This document shows positions 58,001-64,000 of a stretch of DNA of 64,000 bases, one piece after another; the first letter of the stretch is position 1, and each line of letters starts with the position of its first letter. The stretch is taken from contig JAGTXO010000009.1 of NCBI GenBank assembly GCA_019448385.1, forward strand, positions 682,001 to 746,000. The letters are read 5' to 3'. A program made the position numbers and the translations under genes. This stretch comes from Diacronema lutheri (lineage: Eukaryota; Haptophyta; Pavlovophyceae; Pavlovales; Pavlovaceae). Below the pieces are notes generated by a model. That model was not told the DNA's origin and ran no database searches. It worked only from the letters and a program-made list of their open reading frames with translations.

Positions 58001-58559
58001 ACGCGGCGGCCGCGTGCTCGCTGCCGCACGCCGACGGCGCGGCCGTTGGGGGCGCGGCGGCGCGCGCAAGCCGCGCTTGTCCAAGCGCGGCGGAACAACC
58101 ACCCGCGGACGACGCAAGCCGGCCGAGCAATGACGACGAGTCGGCGACTGACGGCGGCGGCGGCGCGGCACGCTGCGGCGTCGTACGGCCGCGCGCCGTG
58201 CCCACTTTCGGCGCACGGACCGCCAACGCTCCTCGCGCAATGCGCGAGGGCAGCGGCACATCGGCCTTTGCCAGCACGCGTGGCGCGCCGGTCGATGAGG
58301 CGAGCGAATGCCGAGCCGTCGTCGGCGTCGGCTGCCACGAACAAACCGCACAGCCCGCCGCGCGCGGCGTCAGCGGCGCGCGGGCGCCCGGCGTGCTGTC
58401 GCGCACGGTACCGGGCTCGAGCGGCGCGCGGTGCGTCGCCGCGAGGACGGCGGTGCGGTTGAGCGGCCCACCCTTGCCGCTCACCTCAGACGGCTCGTCC
58501 GAGAACCGTCGGCACACCACCTCCCCTCGAGCTGCAGCTCGAGCTCCAGCTCCCTCCAT
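55089..58559 (-). CDS. Large unrecognised SP-rich protein with central coiled coil
   Basis: 1156 residues from the Met at 58559, no intron needed. Mostly low-complexity Ala/Pro/Ser/Arg. Around residues 575-650 a charged helical block (AREAEEAARAHELQRSRRLS, SSDKRAAAIAFMLAKRAARR, QAERQVRAASEREKQ) should form a coiled coil. The C-terminal 250 residues have many SP sites (SPNSP, FPTSPVGLASPPG, VSPTSPRTHSPQ). Shares a 43-bp divergent start region with a C2-like gene of similar style. The pair may be structural proteins of the cytoskeleton or centriole, which is inference only. The frame is open to 58631, but that start lies in the neighbour. Confidence 0.6.
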   Translation of the reverse strand: MEGAGARAAARGEVVCRRFSDEPSEVSGKGGPLNRTAVLAATHRAPLEPGTVRDSTPGARAPLTPRAAGCAVCSWQPTPTTARHSLASSTGAPRVLAKADVPLPSRIARGALAVRAPKVGTARGRTTPQRAAPPPPSVADSSSLLGRLASSAGGCSAALGQARLARAAAPPTAAPSACGSEHAAAASRAHAVFVPTLGVVDLPSGASGEIKRVVVDACSYARDAHVGRSGQPASGAPTEEPRALRGDDEATPLDDLPLTGWGAEPASRIGTLAAQPAAPRGGALDADAISLCAAPDAVAFALERAHAHAQGASADALADARAALETAKRERALVRGAHGGALGTTAQPHGAGAERERACCTMEHASSGPALVSPWQLPFPRSTRRGASAARRAQPRRARLSTGRAATAPRARRARPAPGPSGAHALGLQGVGSTADSCAQRGPRLSLPLPAHSAGADCGEGGGDEAGAAGGAPPAGSVAAARAPRRAVRARRASAPPMRAASAGAAGDAGASRAPRRARASTQPSDLAAGAGRTWRPPPPPAVRAALVAALSASTDAHVARAREAEEAARAHELQRSRRLSSDKRAAAIAFMLAKRAARRQAERQVRAASEREKQARGAALARLSSFHSAAHAARPTQPAASATPRAQLAPATSAPRLRPEEASARLPVDARAPMAQHADAPSAPAPEPALAAHARAAVAHVGVLPPSAEAAPLPERIDACGERLQQTHVSARATVEAEGDGPADQRLATSASTAGADASLQHARDRIRQSEAAVLQRLAAAAPRWVSSARPESIGSANETLGAASRGVLPAPTNGYARALCEDAPLPATQLHLRAWGARAAGPSLAPGGAARGAPEPHEPERFALTAAAALQVEASQVEALTSAIFTSCLCAAVSTAMPTAPSALAPRPVHTSSASVEFGVQSSPQRTAVGAHGCAHVEAASGATLCFARSPNSPKAHAAHFPTSPVGLASPPGRSAAQLTRCPSGRPALTSPTAIPADEQHVAPAADPSAVSPTSPRTHSPQIRQVSPPHSFGARHSAAQPALSPTALAARRASPFALAPYASVQPGRRSEAPVEESEVQYMSASSPLGTVAGDSVLAVRAALRLGCRDLRTGLRTHQRLAQPHPNTRVRPRTSLLAGRPRASFASLTSSARRL

Positions 58560-58602
58560 TCGCACTCCCGCCGTTGGCGTTTTGAATCGTGTGCAAAGCA
58601 CG
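58560..58602. promoter_or_regulatory. 43-bp spacer between divergent start codons
   Basis: Contains TTGGCGTTTTGAATCG and little else. Either the promoters extend into the coding regions or both genes are read from one very compact bidirectional element. Confidence 0.45.
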
Positions 58603-60684
58603 ATGTACGTCCTCTTCCGGCTGGATAGCATCGCGGGCGTGCTGCCAGTGGTGGACGCGCATGCGTCCGAATCGGCGCTTCGCGTGGAGGTCGGCTTCGC
58701 TGGGCAGATTCAGGCAACCGACGACTTTTGCGTGCCGAGCCGCAGCGAGCGCGTCGAGGTCGAGGCGCGCACGCAGCTTCTCTGGACGGCGCCCGCCGAG
58801 CCCGCGTCGGCAGGCGCGCTCGACGTGGCGCTCTACCAAGACTGGCCGGGCGCGCGCGAGGCGCATCCCGCACGCATCTGCCTCGGACGCTGTGCGATCA
58901 AGCTGCCCGCTGAGCAGTGCGCCGCAGAAGGGCATGCCGCGCTCGCCGTCGCAGTGGCGCTCGACCTGAGCACCCACCCGCTGCCGTCGGCCACACACTG
59001 GTTTGCTGCGCCGCTTGGCCGCGCGAAGCACGGCCGCGCGCGCTCAGCACGTGCCGTGCGCGACATCGCGCGCCTCCCGTCTTTCTCACGCGCGCCTCCC
59101 TCACGCTCGCTGCGCGTGCCCCTTCCTTCGCGCCGCCCACACGCGCCCCTCGGCGGCAGGCCGGCGGCCGTCGTGCACGGCGTCGTCGAGTGCGCGGCCC
59201 TTGCCACGCGCCCGCGCGCCGGGCTGACCGCGCACGTGCCGCCCACCCCAGAAGCCGTGGCGCCCGACGCGGAGCGCGCCGCGCGCTCTGCAGCGCGCAT
59301 CGAGGCGCTCCGCCCAGCGCCGGCGCCGGCGCCCGTGGCGCCGGCCGCCGAGCGCGTCGGCGATCAACGGCGGCCGCAAGCTCGCGCCGCCCGTCGCGCG
59401 CGGCCGGCGGCCGCAGCAGCCGTCAACATGGCAGCGCCGCCGCTCGACGTACACGATACGCCCACGCCTGGCGCTCGCGCTGCGCGCACCGCTGCGGCCG
59501 CCGCGGCCGCCGCGGCGCGCGTGACGTGCGCAGCGCCCTTCGAGTCGGCGCTCGCCGCCGCAAAGGCGGCAGCCGCGCGCGACCTGGCGCGCACGGCCCT
59601 TGGCGAGTGGGCGCTGCCCGACTCGTGCGGGCAGCATACGGCATTGATGCCGCCGCACATCGCACACCTGGCGCCAACGCACGGCGCATGCAGCAACGCG
59701 GCGAGCTCGCTCGTCGGGTCCGCGGCCGGCACAGCCGGCGCGGCCGGCGCGTCGCGTGCGCGCGGGGTGCACGCGCACGTGGCGCCGGCGAGCTCGTTCG
59801 CCTTTGGCGAGAGCGTAGCCGTGCCGATGTGCAGTCCGGGTGGCCCTGCGCTCGGCCCGGCAGCCGTGCGCGGGCCGCCGCCCTCGAGTGCGCCGACGAG
59901 CGTCGACGCACGCATCTCCGCCGCCGATGTTACTGGCGAGCGTACCGTGCGCGCGCCGGCCGCGAGCTGCGCGCCGCAGCCGTTCGCGTTTGGCGAGCAA
60001 TCAACGATCGGCTCGGACCACGCGGCCGCGCCGAGCGCCGCGCGCGCGCGCGTCGAGCAGCGCGCGGTCAGCTCGCTCAGTGAGCTGTCTGACGCGCTGC
60101 TGCTTGAGATTGCAAGCGACCCGCGCGCGCTCCCGTCGCGCCAGCCGGGCGTACACGCCCGAGCGCTCGCTGGCGCTTCGGCCGCTACGGTGGCAAAGGG
60201 CGCCTCGCCGCGCGCAGCGAGCGTCATGCGCCATCCGCTGCAGCCCGCACTTTCGCCCAATCGCGCCCCGCCCGGGGCCGTACCCCACGCGGCGACAGCG
60301 CAGCCCGCGCACCGCCCAGCGAGCGCGCGCTCGACGCCGGCGCGCGCGGGCGCGGCGAATGTACGCTTTCGGCAGGCGAACGGCCTCAACCACGCTCGGC
60401 CGCAGACGCCAACCGGACGCGCACAGCGGAGCACCTTACAGCCGGCGGCGCGCGCGCAACCCCGAGTGCGTGAGATCCCATCCGACAGCCCGACGGCCGG
60501 CGTGCTGCGCGGCCGATTCGATGCGCTCGAGCAGCGCATTGCGCTCGTGCGCGCGCCCGCGCCCGCCCGCCCGCGCACCGCCTCAGCCCCGCTCCGCTCT
60601 GCCTGTGATGACAAGTTGTGCCGCGCGCCCGACGACACCCGCCCGTGCTGCGCCGCTACAGGCGCTCAAGTCGTGCGAGGCTGA
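58603..60684 (+). CDS. Protein with N-terminal C2-like domain and disordered tail
   Basis: 693 residues, no intron. Residues 1-125 look like one folded beta domain: MYVLFRLDSIAGVLPVVDAH, LRVEVGFAGQIQATDDF, TQLLWTAPAEP, LDVALYQDW and ICLGRCAIKLP. The pattern of a first strand, an ATD turn, a LLW strand and a late LG..I..L strand is that of the C2-like domains in centrosomal and ciliary proteins such as CEP120; this is a visual match only. The rest is Ala/Pro-rich and disordered, with one short helix (SSLSELSDALLLEIASDP) and a repeated FAFGE motif (residues near 404 and 461). Confidence 0.6.
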   Translation: MYVLFRLDSIAGVLPVVDAHASESALRVEVGFAGQIQATDDFCVPSRSERVEVEARTQLLWTAPAEPASAGALDVALYQDWPGAREAHPARICLGRCAIKLPAEQCAAEGHAALAVAVALDLSTHPLPSATHWFAAPLGRAKHGRARSARAVRDIARLPSFSRAPPSRSLRVPLPSRRPHAPLGGRPAAVVHGVVECAALATRPRAGLTAHVPPTPEAVAPDAERAARSAARIEALRPAPAPAPVAPAAERVGDQRRPQARAARRARPAAAAAVNMAAPPLDVHDTPTPGARAARTAAAAAAAAARVTCAAPFESALAAAKAAAARDLARTALGEWALPDSCGQHTALMPPHIAHLAPTHGACSNAASSLVGSAAGTAGAAGASRARGVHAHVAPASSFAFGESVAVPMCSPGGPALGPAAVRGPPPSSAPTSVDARISAADVTGERTVRAPAASCAPQPFAFGEQSTIGSDHAAAPSAARARVEQRAVSSLSELSDALLLEIASDPRALPSRQPGVHARALAGASAATVAKGASPRAASVMRHPLQPALSPNRAPPGAVPHAATAQPAHRPASARSTPARAGAANVRFRQANGLNHARPQTPTGRAQRSTLQPAARAQPRVREIPSDSPTAGVLRGRFDALEQRIALVRAPAPARPRTASAPLRSACDDKLCRAPDDTRPCCAATGAQVVRG

Positions 60685-61061
60685 GCTGACGCTCTCCACC
60701 TAGGGCCGCATGCTGGATGATCTGGTCTCCTGACGAAGGGGGGGGGAACAATGACTCGTCTCTCATGCCGCGCAAATTCACTGTTGACTCCGACTGTGTG
60801 TGCCTTGACTTGATTGTTCGTTCTGTGGTTCGGGATGAGAGCGGCCACACACGCCGCGTCGTCCCGACCGTCGGCATGCTCCGCCATCTGCGCTCGTCAG
60901 CTTGCTCGCAGCTGCCGCCGCGGAGTGCGCATGCCGTGGTACAACACGGCGGTGGTACTGCCACTGCGTCGGGCCGCCTTCGCGACGCCGCCAATGCCAC
61001 ACTGCCGCCACCGGGCCGCCGTCGATGCCCGCTACGCGCCCCGCGCGCACGCGCCTCGACC
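60685..61061. other. Convergent intergenic spacer
   Basis: 377 bp between the C2-like gene (+) and SHMT (-). It has a short G run near 60740 and a T-rich stretch near 60810 (TTGACTTGATTGTTCG). Likely only 3' untranslated sequence; no gene seen. Confidence 0.5.
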
Positions 61062-62779
61062 TCAGCAGCCCCACACCTCACGGCCGGGCATAAAATACTT
61101 GCGCGAGAAGGCCTCGGCGTCGGCGCGCAGCTCGAGCACCTTCGGGTGGTTGTCGAGCGCGGCGAGGAAGTCGACCAGCTTCTTGCTGCGCTCCGCGGCG
61201 CGCGGCGCGGAATGTGTGGGAATGGACGCACGCACGGGCGCGTCAGCCATCGGTCAGACGGTCGGTCAGACGCCCCCCCCCCCCCCCCCCCCCCCCATCC
61301 CCCTCCCCGTCAGCGTGGCACGGCGCTGGGCGGCGCGCCGCCGGGCTCGGCTTGCGCGCCCCACACACGCACCCGCTGGTGCTCTGGATCTCGATCGCGA
61401 TCTGAATGCCGCGGTGGAGCAGCTCGGCGACCTCGTCAAAATCCTTCTCGACGAGGCCGCGCGTGGTCATCGCGGGCGTGCCGATCCGGATCGCGCCGGG
61501 CGTCATCGCCGAGACGTCGCCGTGCACCGAGTTCTTGTTGAGCGTGATGTGCGCCTTGTCGAGGAGCGTCTCCATCTTGGAGCCCGTCAGGCCGAGCGGG
61601 CGCAGGTCCCACAGCACGAGGTGGTTGTCCGTGCCGTCCGTCGCGAGCTTGTAGCCCTTGTCGGTGAGCGCCTTGGCGAGGTGCTTGCAGTTAGCCACGA
61701 CCTGCTGCGCGTACGTTTTGAACTCGGGCTTGGCGGCCTCAGAGAGCGCGGTGGCGAGCGCGGCGATCTGGTGGTTGTGCGGGCCGCCCTGCAGCGCCGG
61801 GAACACCGCCATGTTGATCGCCTCCTCGAAGGCGTAGACCCCGCCCGGCGTGCCATCGGGCAGCGCGGGCCGCGCGCCCTTGCGGTAGAAGATCATCCCC
61901 GAGCGCGGGCCGCGAAGCGACTTGTGCGTGGTCGTCGTCACGATGTCGCAGTGCGGGAACGGGCTCGAGTGCAGCCCGCTCGCGACGAGGCCCGATACGT
62001 GCGCAATGTCCGCGAGCAGCAGCGCGCCGACCTTATCGGCAATCTCACGGAACTTCGCAAAGTTCCAGTCGCGCGGGTAGGCGGATGCACCGGTCACGAT
62101 CATCTTAGGGCGGAAGAGGAGGGCCATCTTCTCGATCTCGTCAAAGTCGAGCAGCCCAGTCTCGTTGCTCACGTGGTAGGGCAGCGACTCGAAGTAGATC
62201 GACGTCGCCGAGATGCGCTTCTTGGGCGTGTAGTGGCCGTGCGTCAGGTGGCCGCCCGACGCGAGCGCGAGGCCCATGATGCGGTCGTGCGGCTGGAGCA
62301 GCGCCGTGTACACGGCAAAGTTGGCTGCGCGTGCACGGCACGTGCGCGCGTTGGCAGCACCGAACGTGGCGTCGCGCTGAGCGCGGACGCGCAGAACGCG
62401 CGCCCCAGCGCGACGCTGCTCGGCTGCGCTCCGCAGCGCTCGGCGGCGCGAGCGCGTGCTCACCCGGGCTGCCCGAATAGGGCTGCACGTTGACGCCCCA
62501 CTCCTGCGGGTCGACGTGGAATACCTCGAGCGCGCGCTTCACGCAGAGCAGCTCCATCTGGTCGATGAACTCGTTGCCGCCGTAGTAGCGGTGGCCCGGC
62601 ATGCCCTCGGAGTACTTGTTCGTCATGCACGAACCGAGCGCGTCCATCACGGCCATTGAAGTGAAGTTCTCCGAGGCGATGAGCTCGATGCCCTCGCGCT
62701 GTCGCATGCGCTCCTTCTCAATGATGTTCCACACCTCCGGGTCGGACTCCTTGAGCGCGGTGTTCGGCTGCGTCGGCAT
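61062..62779 (-). CDS. SHMT: Serine hydroxymethyltransferase
   Basis: Exons 62779-62464, 62324-61373 and 61185-61062 give 463 residues, the usual length. Motifs: [53 protein letters not shown] across intron 1, and [14 protein letters not shown] with the PLP-binding Lys. The C-terminus reads [15 protein letters not shown] across intron 2. It interconverts serine and glycine with tetrahydrofolate. Intron 1 (139 nt) starts GTGAGC, one of two non-GTGCG donors here; intron 2 is 187 nt and contains a G24 run in the transcript. The Met at 62779 gives a cytosolic form. The frame is open further upstream and could encode an organelle leader, but that would overlap the cyclin start. Confidence 0.95.
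61273..61296. repeat. Poly-C tract, 24 nt, inside SHMT intron 2
   Basis: Uninterrupted C on the plus strand (G in the SHMT transcript), followed by ATCCCCCTCCCC. Potential RNA G-quadruplex close to the intron acceptor. Confidence 0.9.
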
Positions 62780-62945
62780 GGTGAGAAGCTCCTCGAGCGG
62801 AGGAATGGCGTGTGCGTGTGACGGAAAAGACGCACCCGGACCTACAGGACCAGCTCGAAGTTCAAAAGCCCTTCTCTTGGCGCGTGAAAGTCGAGGTCGT
62901 TGCGGGAGTGGCAGGTTTGTGCTCCGCGCCGTCGCCCGACGCCGG
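62780..62945. promoter_or_regulatory. Divergent promoter of SHMT and the cyclin gene
   Basis: 166 bp between start codons. GC-moderate with CTTCTCTTGGCGCGTG; the TTGGCGCG element resembles an E2F-type site, which would suit a cell-cycle gene, but one match of this size is weak. Confidence 0.4.
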
Positions 62946-64000
62946 ATGAGCATGTTCGACGACACGTTCGGCGCGGCGGATGAGGATCTGTGCGGCGCGG
63001 ACGAGCACACGCACAGCGTTGCACTCGAGCGCCTGCAGCACGATCTGCGCCTCACCATGCGCGCGCACGAGCAGCGCGCGCGCGGCTGGCCGTCGGCCGG
63101 CGCGTGCGGCGCCTTCGCACGCCAGCGGCGCGCGCTGATCGAATGGATGTGCGACGGCGCGGACCGCCTCGCGCTGCATCGTTCGACTTTTCACACCGCC
63201 AGTGCGCGCGCCGCTTGACGCGTGCGCCCGCCCGCCGACGGCGCGGTGTGCGGTGCGCTGCCACCGGCTGCTGACACTGCGCGCGCGCGCGGCGCGACGC
63301 TCGGGCAGGCAACCTGCTCGACAGGACACTGTCGCAAACCACGCTCGCGCACGAAGGCCGACTCGGCCTTATCTCGATCGCGTGCCTGCGCATCGCCGCG
63401 AAGCACTGCGAGGCCGAGTCGGCGGTGCCGCACCTCGCCGCGCTCGTCGCCGAGTGCGGCGAGCGGTACACGGAGCTGGACATTGCGCGGATGGAGATCG
63501 CGGTGCTCACGCAGCTCGAGTGGCGCGTGCACTGCAACACCGCCTACGACTTTGTCGGCGTACTCGGCCTGACGTCGCTGATCCGTGCGGGCGACGAGAT
63601 CAACGGGATGGCCGTCGGCCCGTCCGACCCGCCAGGCCCGCACACCGCGGACGTCGACCTGCTGATCAGGCGGTACGCCGGCTTCTTCGTCGATCTTTCC
63701 GTGTATGAGTTCCCGCACGGCAGCCAGCCCGCGTCGCTCACCGCCGCCGCCGCCGTCGCGGCGGCGCGCGTGCTCTTCAGCGTGAGCCCGACGTGGCCCG
63801 ACTGCTTACGGCGCGACTCGGGCTACGCGCAGCCCGCGCTGCACGAGACGCTCTCTATGCTGCTCGAGTGCGCGCGCCGCCACCGCCGCGCGCGCGCGCC
63901 GTGCGCGCGCCGCGCGCTTGCGCGGGCTCAACCTGTGCCTGCCGCTTCCGCTTGCGTGTCCTGCCGCGCAGCATCTTCATGCACGACTTCAGCGACGACT
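62946..64000 (+). CDS. Cyclin, N-terminal part (runs off right edge)
   Basis: Exons 62946-63201, 63309-63867 and 63972 onward. The cyclin box begins at [20 protein letters not shown]; splicing gives [20 protein letters not shown], then [20 protein letters not shown] and [20 protein letters not shown], the core of the first cyclin fold. A second fold follows ([20 protein letters not shown], then [14 protein letters not shown]). The last intron (63868-63971, 104 nt) leads into IFMHDFSDD. Cyclins bind and activate CDKs; A/B- or D-type cannot be fixed without the remainder. Introns of 107 and 104 nt both start GTGCG. Met at 62952 is an alternative start. Confidence 0.85.

Noticed and set aside
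62780-63058. N-terminal extension of SHMT as an organelle leader
   Set aside because: The frame is open, but it would overlap the first exon of the divergent cyclin; the Met at 62779 gives the normal length. Not fully excluded.

Overview
The window is nuclear DNA of a GC-rich, gene-dense microbial eukaryote, most likely an alga with a secondary plastid. A haptophyte such as a pavlovophyte would fit, but that is inference from style, not a match I could run. The grounds are spliceosomal introns, eukaryote-only genes (UBE2S, myosin, a VPS13B-like protein, F-box/WD40, a cyclin, quasi-RRM proteins, a JmjC protein) and plastid-type housekeeping genes (Obg, YqgF/RuvX) that carry hydrophobic N-terminal leaders. 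Coding DNA is extremely GC-rich. Several promoters show as short AT-rich islands, and long open frames on the antisense strand are mostly artefacts of base composition.

Layout. 1-9649 (-) holds the N-terminal 3216 codons of a VPS13B-like lipid-transfer protein that runs off the left edge. 9718-18405 holds RuvX (-), UBE2S (+), an MFS transporter (-), an alpha/beta hydrolase (+), a sulfotransferase-like protein (-), an SF3B4-like RRM protein (-) and a two-qRRM protein (+). 18655-26500 holds a tail-anchored F-box/WD40 protein (-), a broken parvulin (-), a DUF2779-like Fe-S nuclease/exonuclease with a SAP domain (+) and a CPA2 cation/proton antiporter (-). 26893-42771 holds a myosin (-), a TPSP-repeat phosphoprotein (-), Obg (+), an unrecognised protein (-), a coiled-coil protein (-) and an LRRC40-like protein (+). 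42889-48540 holds a large Cys-rich unknown (-) and a JmjC-HAD fusion (+). 48541-55088 is unlike the rest: G and C homopolymer tracts, including an uninterrupted run of 108 C, lead into about 5.8 kb of lower-GC, gene-poor sequence with frameshifted coding-like fragments and perfect hairpins. 55089-64000 holds an SP-rich protein (-), a divergent C2-like protein (+), SHMT (-) and a cyclin (+, running off the right edge).

Fifteen introns (77 to 201 nt) could be placed from reading frame and homology. Thirteen begin GTGCG, a donor that departs from the usual GTRAGT. Neighbouring genes are packed tightly: divergent start codons can be 36 to 84 bp apart and one convergent pair overlaps by 20 nt. The genes do not form one pathway. 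Themes are membrane contact and traffic (VPS13B-like, myosin, antiporter, MFS), ubiquitin and cell cycle (UBE2S, F-box, cyclin), RNA processing (two RRM genes) and organelle upkeep (Obg, RuvX). The most novel-looking gene is the DUF2779-like nuclease with a C-terminal SAP domain at 21320-23494.
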